DNA from: Rhytidiadelphus loreus
Taxonomy: Eukaryota > Streptophyta > Bryopsida > Hypnales > Hylocomiaceae
Length of the DNA stretch: 64,000 nt
Direction of reading: 5' to 3'
Assembly (NCBI GenBank): GCA_947034895.1
Contig: OX344763.1
Location: forward strand, 79,937,093 to 80,001,092
Shown: one piece after another, positions 24,950 to 37,212 of the stretch
Numbering within the stretch: the stretch's first letter is position 1
Layout: each line of letters starts with the position of its first letter
Program-made: the position numbers and the translations under genes
Notes under the pieces: model-generated
Told to the model about the DNA's origin: nothing
The model's input: only the letters and a program-made list of their open reading frames with translations
The model's database searches: none

Positions 24950-24994
24950 CACTTTGATCCCCGAATAGATGGTGGATTTTGGAATGGAAATGGA

Positions 24995-25342
24995 TCTGGT
25001 GAGGCAAGCGGGGCTCGGGAGAGGGTGAGTCTCGGAAGGGGTCGGGGCTCGGGAGGGGCCGGGTCTGGGGAGGAGGGCAGGTTTCGGAAGAGGGTGGATC
25101 TGGGAATGGGCCGGGTTTGGTGAGGAGGGCGGGTCTCGGTTTCAGGGTGGGTCTCGGGAGGGGCCGGGTCTCGTGAGAAAGGCGTTTCTCGGGAGAGGGT
25201 GGGTCTCGGAAGGGGTCGGGTCTCGGGAGGGGCCGGGTCTGGTGAGGAGGGCGGGTCTCGGTTTCAGGGTGGGTCTCGGGAGGGGCCGGGTCTCGTGAGA
25301 AAGGCGGGTCTCGGGAGAGGGTGGGTCTCGGTATGGGAGGAT
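24995..25342 (+). repeat. G-rich minisatellite (GGGTCTCGGGAGGGGCC type)
   Basis: Repeated GGGTCTCGGGAGGGG, GGGTCTGGTGAGGAGGGC and GGTTTCAGGGTGGG words. A larger unit is duplicated (25125-25195 against 25245-25315). The minus strand reads as a Pro/Arg-rich frame from 25355, but this follows from the repeat. The strong strand asymmetry (G runs on the plus strand) could allow quadruplex structure. Confidence 0.85.
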
Positions 25343-25599
25343 GCAAGGAGGACAATCTGCGAAATTGTTGTTAGGGTTTGGCGCCGGGAAATTCCGATGT
25401 TGTGCCTGTGATTCTCATGCTGTGGCTTTGAATCCGATGCTAGTGTTGCTGAAGTCTGGTCGTGCGTGAATTGCGTTATTCTGTTTGTTTGGAGCGCGCT
25501 GCTTCTACATTCGTCAAGTCTGGGGAGGAGGCGAGTATCAGTAGGGGAGGGACATCTGCGAAATTTGGTTTGACATTTGAATCGGAGTGGGGTGCGATC

Positions 25600-25900
25600 G
25601 CTGTTGTGGGGTGCTGCTGAAGTGGTTTAGGGTCGCCGCTGCTGGTGAAGTACGCGTGCTGCTGGTGAAGTCGGCCGCCGCTGTTGCTGAAGTACGCCGC
25701 TGCTGGTGGAGTGCACGCAACTGCTGTTGAAGTAGTTTAGGGTCACCGTTGTTGCTGAAGTATGCCGCTGCTGCGAAGCGTGCGCAAGAAAGTTCTGTGA
25801 GTTCACGTGCATCCCTCACGTTCATGTCGTTGTGGTTTAGGGTGAGGCTTTCAAGTGGTTTATTGTGGTTTAGGGTGAGTTCATTGTGGTTTAGGGTCAA
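25600..25900 (+). repeat. GCTG-GTGAAGT minisatellite and GTGGTTTAGGGT repeats
   Basis: 25610-25790 repeats words such as GCTGCTGGTGAAGT and GTTGCTGAAGTA. From 25830 to 25895 the telomere-like GTGGTTTAGGGT occurs three times. This lies upstream of the FCP1-like gene; a comparable mix of minisatellite and CCCTAAA lies upstream of its relative in Element II. Confidence 0.75.
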
Positions 25901-26660
25901 GGCTTGCTGCAGGTGTTAGAGTTATTCGGAAGTTTGAGTGCTCCATGTTTGAGTGCTCCCAGTTGGAGGTATTGAGAGTTTGTGAAAGTTTGAGTGCTCC
26001 CAACTTTAGGGTTAATTGCATCCACGTTGAAATTTCAGTGGTTTCTGCTTCATTTGGACATTACGTTGGGTTTAGGGTTTGTGCTTCATTTCATTTGGCT
26101 TCATTTCATTACGTTGGGTTTCTGCTTCATTTCATTATGCTTGGTTATTGCTTCATTTCATGACGCTGATCTAGGGTTTACGGTTTCTGCTCTCATTTCA
26201 TGTTTTCTACGTTTGACTACTTGCACAGTTTTGTGTGAGTGGTTTATGCTTGTGTTTACGATTTTTTGTTACATTCGACCTTTTGTTGTAGTTCGTGGTT
26301 TAGTTAGATTGAAAAATTTGCTGTGCATTCCATTGATTTTGAAACTGTAAATGTGAAAAATTCCCTTGTTTAACTATTTTAGAACTTCCCGGTTCCTTCT
26401 AATCGTACTTCATGCTTCAGTTTCTGTTAAACCGTCTTTTAATGTTTACATATATGTAATGTACGTAGGTACGTGTACCGGGTTTGGGATTGTCTCTTCA
26501 TTCTTGGTGATTGAAGTGCGTTTGTATTCCCATTCTCGGAAAGGTATGACTTCTTACTGTAAGTTTTGTATCTTTTAGGAACTTTGAATTCATTGCCAGT
26601 GCATTTCAGGGTTTAGGAAATGCTAACGTTTAATGGAATGTGCAGTCACTTACCGTAATT
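25901..26660. other. Upstream region of the FCP1-like gene, Element I
   Basis: T-rich sequence with repeated TTCATTTCATTAYG and GGGTTTAGGGTTT words. Plus-strand frames here lack motifs. It is likely promoter or 5'-UTR sequence of the gene whose ATG is at 27611. Confidence 0.35.
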
Positions 26661-27581
26661 TTAGGTCGACTATTGTCCTTTTAGGTCGATTATAGATGTT
26701 CCCCGTGATTGAAGATGTTCGTTTAGGTCGGTCGACCTAAAATGAGCATTACAAGAGATTTCAAGATTTTAAGGGCCATTTCAGGGCTGTTCCCGGCGCT
26801 GTTTCCCCGGCAGTAAAAGAACGCCGCTGTCAGATTTTTTTTTTTTGAAAAAAAAAAAAATAAATAAATAAATTTTAAGTCCTTAAACTGAAAAACAAAG
26901 TTAAATTTTTTTTTTTTTTTTTTTTTTCCGAAAAATCTGACCTGGCCGTCTCTCGGCCAGGTCAGCACAGGCCGGGAATAGCGGATATCGGCGGTTCTCG
27001 GGGGGGTTTCGAGTTGGGAACTCGCAGCCCTCCCCGAGAGCCAAATCACATGTAATGTGTGACTTAGCAGTCACTAAGCACAAAAGAAATTTACAGATGA
27101 ACTCAATTCAGGTTGAGCCGACCTAAAATAACAACATGGTAGCAGTAGAACAACACTAAGAATTTCCTATGATTAAATCAAATCAAATCAATTTAGGTCG
27201 GGTCGACCTAAATGGCCGATACTCAATAAATAATGAATTAGAAAACGAGAAATAAATTTAAAAAAAGATAGTGTCAAAGCCTGAGTCTGAATTACATAAA
27301 CAGAAAAACTAATACATTTTAGGTCGACTCGACCTGATCCCGAATTTTAAAGATTACCAAATCTTTTACGCAAAGAAGATACCAAGATAACATACAAAAT
27401 AATTCAAGAATATAAATAATAAAATAAATAATGAACTCTGAATATAACAAATCTGGTCGAGTCGACCTAAAACGCATCAACAATAGACCCGAACAGTCCT
27501 AAGTAATAATCGAAACAATCGGATACTGAAATGTTGGAGCTTCATCCATGAACGGAGAAATTTAGATCGGCTCAACCTAAA
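26661..27581. repeat. Palindrome cluster upstream of the FCP1-like gene, Element I
   Basis: Half-sites TTAGGTCGA at 26661 and 26681, then palindromes at 26722 (TTTAGGTCGGTCGACCTAAA), 27108, 27192, 27319, 27453 and 27561. Same arm sequence as the cluster upstream of transposase I. They end 30 bp before a splice acceptor (TTGTGCAG) that sits one base ahead of ATG 27611, so they probably lie in a 5'-UTR intron. Confidence 0.85.
26770..27060. repeat. GC-rich hairpin block with poly-A/poly-T
   Basis: Within the palindrome cluster lies a foreign-looking block. GTCAGATTTTT (26828 area) and AAAAATCTGAC (26931) form an inverted repeat around A and T runs. GACCTGGCCG/CGGCCAGGTC (26939-26963) is a perfect 10-bp hairpin. 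The flanks are GC-rich. It may be a small nested insertion. Confidence 0.6.
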
Positions 27582-29110
27582 TATGTTGGACAACTCACTT
27601 GTTGTGCAGTATGGACGTTCAAGTGCCAAAACTTGAAGCCTTCTTCAAGCGATCCCAACGTGAAAGAGAAGAAGACGATGGAGATGACATCGACAACGAA
27701 GGAGAATACTAGGAGTTCCAGAACCTTGAAAAAATGCAATACTGGAGTCTAAAGATGATTCCCTGGAAAAATCTGATCTGCTTCACTTACACGTATGTCG
27801 ACAGTGAACCATATTACTCTGTCTCATTTGAAGAGAAGATCAAGGATATTGCTCCAGACATTGGTTCCATTGTAAAAATTCACTGTATGACGGCATTGTC
27901 TGGGGTACCGGGGAAAGAACAATACCATTTCACATTCATTGTAGACTCCATGAAAATTCCATTCAACATCACGCCCTTTTTAGTTACGCTTGAGCCCATA
28001 GAGTATAGAGATGAGATTCCTAAGCTGGAGAAAAAGATTGACGATAACTTTTTTAGATCCACTGCTAAGAAGACGTTCACTGGGAAGACACTGTGTGACA
28101 GACTGAGGAAGATGTTCACTGATTTCATTGTGCTAGCAGCAAAGTTGGAGTCCAAACGAAAAGAAATGGCACCCAGATTAGTATCACAGGACATTCCAAG
28201 CCAAGGTGGAAAAGGTCAGGGTTCATTGGGTACCCCCGGTATACAATCCAGCAGAGGAACAAGAAGAATCCTCAATAGCGTGACACCTCCGCTCTGGCCA
28301 AGAAAGAGCAATCTGGCGTCCAGTTCATCGAAAAGAGTTGCAGAGCTAAATGCGACTGCCTCTGCCAACGTAGAACCTAGCTTCGCCTCCGAAGTGACCG
28401 ATGTTCCCGAGGCGCACGATCCAAAAAGGAAACACGATTACGAGAAATCGGCGGAGGCGTACAAAAACTACTGGGCAATATGTACTGATGCGTACATATT
28501 TGAAATAGAAGAAAAAAAGTCGATCCATATTTCACAATTGATCGCGGCGCTAGCAGAGATGAATATTAGAAGCCACGAAGATCGACTGGCAACGAACATG
28601 TTGCACTTTCTAGTACATATGCCAGATCATACTACGAAGCAGACTCTATGCGTGATGCCAACAAATCAGGCACTAAAACCCAGTAAAGAGTCGTGGGAGG
28701 AAATAAAAAATGGGGAGTTCTTTTTAATTAATGGTCAGCACAGCGTGACAGCCAGCAAGAAGATGGTGGATATGAATTTAGACGAGTCCATCGTCAAAAA
28801 CTTTTGACAGTGGGATTGCTACGTGGTGTGGTCTCAAGATACTGCAAAACTGAGGGCCATCTCTGCCTACTATAACCGAGTAAACCATTTTATAGCTATG
28901 AAGCCGTCCTGGTCAACAAATATCTTGGGAGCCAGAACTGTTTGGGAGGCAATGGGAAGACCAAGGAACCCGAAGGATGCCAACCCAATCGGAACGCAAT
29001 CAAATGCTCGAAGAAATGCTGAGAACAAAGCGAACAAAGCAAAATTTCAGGTAGCTAACAAACTGTCTACTTCAATAAAATGTGAATGTCGTTTTAGAAC
29101 ATGCTAGCAA

Positions 29111-29131
29111 TTCAGATCGACTCGACCTAAA
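29111..29131. repeat. Intronic palindrome, Element I
   Basis: TTCAGATCGACTCGACCTAA in the 104-bp intron between the first two exons of the FCP1-like gene. The homologous intron of Element II holds two palindromes with the other arm type (45224, 45291). Confidence 0.85.
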
Positions 29132-30517
29132 TGTGATTGTATGATGTTCACAGGAATTTGTGAAGGCTATGAACAAGCGATTCGCGATGTTGGATGTTGT
29201 CAAGTCGCAAAGAGCATCCCGTGGGAAGGATGCTGAGGAGAAGCTGCAGATTAGGAATGAACTGAAAATCATAACCGCTCCAGATCTTGTATTCGCGTTG
29301 TGGAGCGAAGGAATATCCAGTAATGCTCACGGCGAACTCATTGACCCCGACACTCTTGTCAAATTTAATAAGAAGGCAGGGTGGAAGTCAGAGTCAAGAA
29401 ATCTGACGCATGAATTCTTTAAGTGGCTTGGCAACCTCTCATATGATGACATGAGTAAATTGGCGAAGCACATTCTTCACCAAGACAGAGTGAAGAGAAA
29501 GCACAGTCACCCGAAGGTGACAATAAAACAGGCATCCTCCGTTTTGGAAAGCTGTTATACATGCAAGGAGTGGGTGGAGCGCCGAAAGAGGAAGTACCTC
29601 GTGAAGAAGGAGTTGAACAACATTGATCCCAGCCTGGGCTTGTTGAACGCCTTCAATGAATTCAACACCCAGAAGTGGAGAGAGTTCAAAAAGAGTCGCT
29701 CCATTACTAGAGCGACGATGAATGTTCTTTTGGAGCAACCGGGGGATGACTACTGGAAAGAGGCCAAGCAGACAAAGTCACGGAATAAGAAGACAGAGGT
29801 TATTTCACCCTACGCAGCAGAGTTCTTCAAGGTCTTCTTAGCTCAGCGTGCAGCATTTGTAAAACCCATTGCGGTGGCGCATTACCGACCATATGACATC
29901 AACAGGGATGAACACTCGAATTGGCCTGTACGTGCGTGGACGGAGAGCACTTTGTTTGGAATAAAATTTGGCATATTAGATTTTTGATACACTCCAGTTG
30001 TGCTGAACAAAAGCAAATGCACTCCAATGATGCCGTATTTCTTTGCAGTCATGAAGTCGTTTCAGGAAATGAAGAAGCCCTTGCTTCATGAAATTCAGAT
30101 CTGGCTGTTCATCTGCTCCGATCTGGTTGAGAAAACTCAGGCTCTGCACTATATTCAGAGCGATGAGGTCCTCAAGACTTACCACATGGATTACGCGGAC
30201 TACGTGCCAGCGAAGCATGAACGAATGGGAGATTATTCTGCGAGTAATAGCAAGGCAATCGAGAAAGTGTATTTGACCTTTCTGCAGCATCTGGATAAGG
30301 CAACAATCATTCCTCCCAAACCAACCTACCGTGCTCCCAACACTGACGTCTTCAATAAGTCGCGGGCATACAACGAGCTGGAGTACCGCATCCACAATAC
30401 TGAGTTGTGCATGGAGTTCTACATAAACATCCTTAGGCGTTACTCAATTGGCTGTAGGGCTGTCATGTCATTGTTTGTAGGGGCAAAATTCACATGCGCT
30501 TCAATGGTATGTTGTAT

Positions 30518-30677
30518 TTAGGTCGAGTTGACCTGATTATTGCGTGGATAGCATATTGTGATTTGAATTCCTACGTCGATTCATTCAAATAACAGGGATA
30601 TGGAGTTCAGCAATTTAATGCTGATTATCTGAATTACTGTGCAGTCTTTGAGATGTTTAGGTCGGCACGACCTAAAC
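30518..30677. repeat. Two intronic palindromes, Element I
   Basis: TTAGGTCGAGTTGACCTGA at 30518 and GTTTAGGTCGGCACGACCTA at 30655, in the intron that begins TCAATG|GTATGT (30509) and ends CTGTGCAG (30726). Confidence 0.8.
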
Positions 30678-31848
30678 TGCATGAATCCTCAATTCACTAA
30701 CATCCAATATTTGAATTGCCTGTGCAGATGCTAGGGCTTAATGTCTACGCCGTCGGGACATCTAACGAGTCGGATCCCTGGACATCAACTATCAATCTAG
30801 GAAATTCATTAGACAAGAATGATTTTCTTCCGGGGGGATACTTCGTGGACGAGATGTACCATAGTAGGAAACCTGGTGGTCCTTCAACGCCATTATCGTC
30901 TAAGAGAAGGCGTAAGTCTGCGTGGAATTTGACATAGACTCCTTCATCGCAACCTGGACCATCACAGCGAGAGAGTGTCAATTTAGACACTGACGACCAC
31001 GACGACAATTCAAATGACTTTGCGCTCGAGGAGGATTATACTCCCATTAATTTGTTCTAGAATGTGGGAACATCATCAGCGTCGTCGGGGCAACCGGTTC
31101 GCGTGGAAATGGTCGAGACACAACCATCGAGCACGCCGCCACCCGTGCACCATGGGAAGCGGAGGAGGGCCGCCTTCGACCAAGAGGACTACGGTTCGCA
31201 AATTGCACAGTTGCGAGCAGAGAGGATTCAAGATAGGGCATCAAATCTTGCAATGTATGCGGAGACGAATGTGTGACTAGACCAGCTCCAAAATCTAATT
31301 TGCGATTATACAACGCAGTCGGGTAACCAGTTTGAAGCCATCATGAACAGGATAAGTGGTGTAGTTCCTTTGGCATCGATAGAGCCCGCGCAGACTGCTT
31401 CACAATTGATGATCCAGAGTCAGTCTTCTGATCCGGTGGACGTTGTAGGGGCATTTGCTGTTGACGCTGGTCAATCTCAACGCAAGGTGACGAACCCGAA
31501 TCCAACACAACCACCTACAAGAGCAGACGTTCCTCTGCAGCCCTTGAGCGACATTAGGCCTAATGTTCTACCACTGCTTCCCCCGACAAAACTCGTCCCA
31601 GACGTTCCTCCCCCGTTTCCCCCGAGCGACATTGTCCCCGACGCTCCAGCGCCACCACCCGAGATTGAATTCAAGGCTACTGGAACGAGGGACTTGATTG
31701 TATCACCTGAAGTGGATCCTTTGGACTCTGTTGATTTGGATGTCGTTGTGGACCGATCACCAATGAATGTCGACCAGCGAAATATCCATTCGGATGAATA
31801 AGATGAAACTGCAGGTTGATCCAAATAATCACTCAGTGAAAATGTGTA

Positions 31849-31871
31849 GTTTTAGGTCGGCTCGACCTGAT
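31849..31871. repeat. Intronic palindrome, Element I
   Basis: TTTAGGTCGGCTCGACCTGA, between the proline-rich exon and the exon starting near 32060. Confidence 0.8.
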
Positions 31872-34288
31872 TTGTATTATACGTAGGTGTAGTTTTGAAA
31901 TCAAAGACAAAAACTATTTTTTGGTGAATGAAAACTCTTTGTGATTGGAACGACGAAGTTCATAATTTTCATCAATATGTCTTGTATTGTATTGTTTGTT
32001 TTCTGCGGAATTAATATAAGATGTTCTTACATTTTCCATTTTCTATAATTCTGAATGGCAGGCCCAGTTGCTGTTGATGTTGTGCCTTCCTCTTCCAATC
32101 TCAATCCAAATGAAGAGCATGATGTTCTTCATGTTGATCACGATGATATTATGGACGTCCCCTAGGAAGTCACGGAGTTGCCAGCCCTTGAAGCAAAAAT
32201 CCTACCCTCGGCAGAATCGGAAGTTGAGAATGATGATTTAGCCTTTCCCGAGATTATGCCCGGTGAGGTCGCAATTCAGCAATCTCTAGTGAAGGTGTTC
32301 GATGTCGTCAAAATGTCGCGGGACTCAAATCCTAATCAGGTATTACTTCTGTAACTTTAAATTAAAATTGTCGAAATCTCGATTGTCATGTTCCATGCAC
32401 TAGCCAAAGTTCATCTTGTTTTTTCTTTTTTTGCATTCATTTTGTATTTTGGCGTTTGGTTCGTAAATGTGTCAGTGCAGGCTAGTAACTGGCTGCACAT
32501 TTGTATCTTTGATAGCAGGGTCCGGATCCTCCACGTCTGCGTGGAGAGCCGTCAAGGGAGGGAACTATTCCATCTAGGTCCGGGGTGACGGAGAAGTGGC
32601 TCAACGTCATCCTTGACCTGAATGGAATTTTATGTGCGACTACAGATTTGAAATCGAAGGGCTATTATAGTCACGTACTAGATCCTTCGCAGGGCCAATC
32701 GGCCACAAATCCCACCATTCTGGGGTCAAAAGAAGTTCATGTGAGGCCGCACTGTTCTCAGTTCCTCTGTGAATTAGGAAAGATAACTACTATTTCAATG
32801 TGGAGCTCCATGGTTATGGCCAATACTGAACGTGTAGTTAAGCATCTTTTCGATGGTCTAGAGAGCCCCGTAATTGTACTTGCTCAAGACACCTGCACGA
32901 CTCTTAAGTGCAGGGATGGTTTTGGAAGGGTCGTTACTTCCAAAGAGTTGGGTACAAATAAGGACCTCTTCCTGAAGAACTTGAGTGCCTTGTTCAATGG
33001 CTCATGAGGGAATTTTACGTCGGATAATACTATCATAATAGATGACAGTCCAAGTAAGCAAATCATGAACAAGAGCGAGAATGTAATTCTCCCAGACACT
33101 TGGACGAACAGGGGGATTGGTCCTAAGGATACGTTCCTCTTGGATGTCCTACTGCCGTGGTTGAGGCGCCTTCACTGCAGTCGTGAAATTGGCCTCAAAT
33201 CATTTAGGGCTAATAGTTCGGCAAAAATTGGTCTGCGAATGCTATGCGACGAGCGCAATAGGCGAGAGTACAACAGGCTCATGGACATGGTTAGAGTGTC
33301 TAAGAGTCTGACATGAGTCTGATAATCGTATTAGGCAATTATTTTAGGACCACTTCGACGATTGGGAAGATTAGCTCGAGTCGACCTCTTTCGAGGATTG
33401 TCAACCGTAGTTGGAATGAAACTGTTTTATAGATAGTAGTCGACTGTGGTTGTTTTCGACTTCCTTGTACATATTGTGATGTTTTTAATAAAACTGGAAA
33501 GCATTTCAATTTCAAAATGTCTTTGTCTTTTTGTTTCAGGCGATGTCATTTGCCTATATTAGTTGAGTACTTCTCAGGTCTCATGATGTGATGTTTCCAT
33601 TGTGGACCCTTTGTTTCTTCAATATGAATATTTTCTGAATGTTTTGTTTTTACAGAGCATTTGTATCTTCGCGTCCTCCGATCCGAATGCAAGTCTTGAA
33701 TGCGTTGCGTCGGTTGATTCAATATGGGAATATGGATAGAATGCAATTCTGAGCACTGGGAACTTCCTATGCTCTGCTGCAACAGCCAATTCTACTATAG
33801 ATTTCTCTCTGAAGCTGGTGGATGACGATGTCGCTAACAGTCCGCCAAGTAGAACTCCTCGTCCGCCGAAATCATGCTCCCCTTCTCCCCTTCGATCCAG
33901 ACCTCCATTCACGTCTCAAGTGTCGCTGACTGCTTCAGAGAGAGTGCCACAAAGAAGACTGTACGAAGAAGCTGGAACCTCAGTTCTCCCTATGCTGCAG
34001 GAAGAGGTGCCTGGAAAAATTGTAGGAAATGTGGTCGTCCCTCCTTCTCCTAGACCACCACATCCACGAGACAGTGCTAGGTCCTTAGGCGTGCGAGAGT
34101 CGAAGACTCACGACGGAATACTGCCAAGTCGGCGCATACCTCCGTTTTTGGATACATGGGATCAAAAGCTCATTCAGCTCCAGAAGTGGTAGATGCTGCG
34201 AGAGTACAAAAAACGAGACAATGGATATAGCCGGGGTCCGGAGATCTTTCGGGTGATGGAAATGTTGAAGAGTAAAACACACATGTAG

Positions 34289-34941
34289 AACCTGTTCATA
34301 TTGTTCATGCACAGTCTACACATTCAAAGAAGTTGTGCAGTTACTGTATAGAACTCAAAGTAGTGCATTTCATGGTGCTCTACTATTTTGTAGCTAATGA
34401 CCGAAGTTAAATTGTTAATAGCACTTGGAATCACATATGTTCTAAGGCAACGAGTGGAGTATTACGCGCTACTGCCTTCTCTAGTATGCAAAGTAATCAT
34501 TACAAGAAGGTGTTGAAGCCGCTTTATAGAGAATCCGGAGGGGATATGAGGGTTTGTTTATATGGTTTTCGGGCTACTCCTTTGCAGAGCACTTCTCAGC
34601 TGTTGACTTCAGTGGTTCCAAGACCTTGTGGTCATGGGCTCATATACCATGATATACTCTTCGCACACTTCAAAATCACTACATAGTATGGGAAATGGGA
34701 ATGCGGTACTTCGCGGCCTGGAATGAAATCTTAGGCAATGCTTTTTATCCTGCACGTTTTATTATGTGTTCATCCATTACGTGTATATTTTATGGAAATC
34801 TTCTTTTGTTAATGGTGCATAACACAATCACTGCATTGTTCTATGTAATATATTGTTTGGGATGCCAATCAATTGCTTTTGTCGTGATCATTGAGAAAAA
34901 AAAATCTTTTTTTTAGGTTTGAATGTCTCCACAAATCCGCA
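34289..34941. other. 3' flank of the FCP1-like gene, Element I
   Basis: No supported gene; short frames at 34486-34686 and 34695-34916 have no motif. Contains presumed 3' UTR and subterminal sequence. Confidence 0.4.
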
Positions 34942-35001
34942 ACATGTTGAAAATAGACTCCCATTTCATTGGAAAACTCTCATTTTAATGAATATAGTGT
35001 T
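34942..35001 (-). repeat. Element I terminal repeat, FCP1 side
   Basis: Read inward: AACACTATATTCATTAAAAT, GAGAGTTTTCCAATGAAATG, GGAGTC. The first 45 bases match the FCP1-side end of Element II (40321-40365) with two mismatches. Confidence 0.9.
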
Positions 35002-36781
35002 TTACGTGAATTTCATGAGATACCATTTTCCTGGCCAATAAAGTTCTAAGCATGGTTCATGCCCCAATTTTTACATGCACATACAAGGTCATTCAAAGTG
35101 ACCACCAGTTGCAATTGTTTTGAATTCATGACTTTATGAATAATTGCAACTTGCACAACCTGTATCTTATTCATTTTACATGAATTTCATGAAATTACAT
35201 TGTATTGGACATTAAAGTATAAGGCTAGGTTCATGTCCCAATTTTTACTTTCATGTACGAGGTCATTCAAAGTGACCACCAATTGCAATTGTTTTGAATT
35301 CATGACTTTATGAATAATTGCAACTTGCACAACCTGTTTCTAATTCGTTTTTACATGAATTTCATGAGATTACATTGTCTTGGACATTAAAGTACAGGGC
35401 TAGGTTCATGTCCCAATTTTTGCTTTCACATACGAGGTCATTCAAATTGACCACCAATTGCAATTGTTTTGAATTCATGACTTTATGAATAATTGCAACT
35501 TGCACAACATGTTTCTCATTTTTTTCATGTAAATTTCTTGAGATTACATTTTGTTGGACTTTAAAGTTTTAACCAACATACATTCCCCAATTTTTACTTT
35601 CACGTACGAGGTCATTCAAAGTGACCACCAATTGCAATTCATTTGAATTCGTGACTTTATGAGTAATTGCAACTTGCACAGGATGTTTCCCTTATTTTTT
35701 TACGTGAATTTCAAGAGATTACATTTTGTTGGACATTAAAGTTTTGAACAAGGTTCACGGCCCAATTTTTAGTTTCACGTACAAGGTCATTCAAAGTGAC
35801 GACCTGTTGCAATTTCTTTGAATTCATGATTTTATGAATACTTGCAACTTGCACAATATGTTTCCCATTTCTTTTTAAGTAAATTTCATGAGATTATATT
35901 TTGTTGGATATTAAGGTATAGGGCTAGGTTCATTGCCCAATTTTTACTTTCACGTATGAGGTCATTCAAAGTGACCATGAATTGCAATTTCTCTAAATTC
36001 ATGACTTTATGAATAGTTGCAACTTGCACAACATGTTTCCCATTTCTTTTTATGTAAATTTCATGAGATTACATTTTGTTCAACATTAAAGTACAGGGTT
36101 AGGTTCATAGCCCTATTTTTACTTTCACGTATGAGGTCATTCAAAGTGATGACCAATTGCAGTTTCTATCAATTCATGACTTTATGAGTAGTTGCAACTT
36201 GCACAATATGTTTCCCATTTCTTTTGACGTGAATTCATTAGATTACATTTGGTTGGATATTAAAGTATAGGGCTAGGCTGATGGCCCAATTTTTACTTTC
36301 ACGTACGAGGTCATTCAAAGTGACCATGAATTGCAATTTCTCTGAATTCATGACTTTATGAATACTTGCAACTTGGACAATATGTTTCCCATTTCTTTTG
36401 ACGTGAATTTCATGAGATTACATTTTCTTGGACATTAAAGTTTGAAGCAAGGTTCATGGCCAATTTCCACTTTCACGTACAAGGTCATTCAGAGTGACCA
36501 CCCAATGCAATTTTATTGAATTCATGACTTTATGTATAATTGCGACTTGCACAATATGTTTCCCAGTTTTTTTTACGTGAATTTCATGAGATTACATGTT
36601 GGACATTAAAGTTTTGAGCAAGGTTCACAGCCCTATTTTCACCTTCACGTACAAGGTCATTCAAAGTGACCAAGAATTGCAATTTTTTTGAATTCATGAC
36701 TTTATGAGTAGTTGCAACTTGTACAACATGTTTCCCATTTCTTTTTGAGTGAATTTCATGAGATTACATTTTGTTGGGCAT
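35002..36781 (+). repeat. Satellite array, middle piece (~10 copies of ~174 bp)
   Basis: TGAATTCATGACTTTATGAA recurs at 35121, 35295, 35470, 35644 and 35819, then about every 175 bp to 36692. Copies differ by scattered substitutions and small indels. It ends at GGCAT, where a 3.4-kb insertion interrupts one unit. Confidence 0.95.
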
Positions 36782-37098
36782 TGTCGGAATCTATAATAGC
36801 TTAGGACGGATTTTAATAGACTAGAAGAAATTAAAATAATAGAAATTTGAAAAAAAATTAGTTTAGGTATAGACTAACGGAAACAAATAAATCCTTAGAA
36901 CTACTTTAGATTTAATTCCGGAATCAGTACAAGAGCATGACGGAACTTGACAATCTGGGTGGACGGATTCAAGAGCCGGAACACAGGAACCCGGAACGCA
37001 GTCATTAAATACAGTAGCTTGCGGCAGTAGACTAGGGATACGTTACGGCGTTCCGTAGCCTACGTTCCCTTTGTTGTGAACGTTGGGCGCAGGAATAG

Positions 37099-37106
37099 TA
37101 TATAAA
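37099..37106 (+). promoter_or_regulatory. TATA box of the 3.4-kb insertion
   Basis: TATATAAA, followed 30-45 bp later by C/T-rich sequence suited to transcription initiation and by the first ATG at 37213. Confidence 0.6.
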
Positions 37107-37212
37107 CCCAGTTCCTCTTCATTTCTTGCCCTCTTTCAGTTGCTCCGCATCTAGCTGATAGTGAGAGAAAGTGTGGTGAGTTAGGGTTACGGCGTTAGGA
37201 GAGGTGAAACGG

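Larger units (their letters stand above)
27611..34288 (+). pseudogene. Multi-exon gene with NGQH motif and FCP1/HAD phosphatase-like domain (Element I)
   Basis: ATG 27611 to TAG 34288. Predicted exons: about 27611-29050, 29155-30508, 30727 to about 31800, 32060-32339, 32520-33316 and 33655-34288. The middle part has NGQHSVTASKKM (28730), which recalls ParB-like NGQHR loops, then ISAYYNRVNHF. The 32585-33250 exon carries an FCP1/NIF-type HAD domain: LDLNGIL (nucleophile Asp, second Asp replaced by Asn), RPHCSQFL, MWSSM, KDLFLKNL and NTIIIDDSP. Exons 2 and 3 have basic and proline-rich parts. Element II encodes the same protein in the same exon order. In-frame stops: TAG at 27710, near 30935, 31059, 32172 and 34190; TGA at 28805, 29985, 31274 and 33005. 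Substrate unknown; a protein phosphatase acting on an RNA-polymerase-tail-like target is only a guess. Confidence 0.7.
11781..35001 (-). mobile_element. Element I: 23.2-kb TIR transposon (strand given for its transposase)
   Basis: Left end AACACTATATTCATTAA; right end is its reverse complement, 17 bases identical and then about 28 bp imperfect. The insertion interrupts the 174-bp satellite with TTAC on both sides (11777-11780 and 35002-35005), and satellite phase continues across. Contents: tRNA-like module, DUF7869-type transposase (minus), palindrome clusters, a long gene-poor centre with minisatellites, and the FCP1-like gene (plus). Element II at 40321-57549 has the same plan in the opposite orientation. 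The right end shares about 45 bp with the left end of Element II, with only two mismatches. Confidence 0.88.

Noticed and set aside
24720..25355. Minus-strand Pro/Arg-rich frame of 211 codons
   Set aside because: It is the translation of the G-rich minisatellite and its flanks; the repeat explains the composition and no motif is present.
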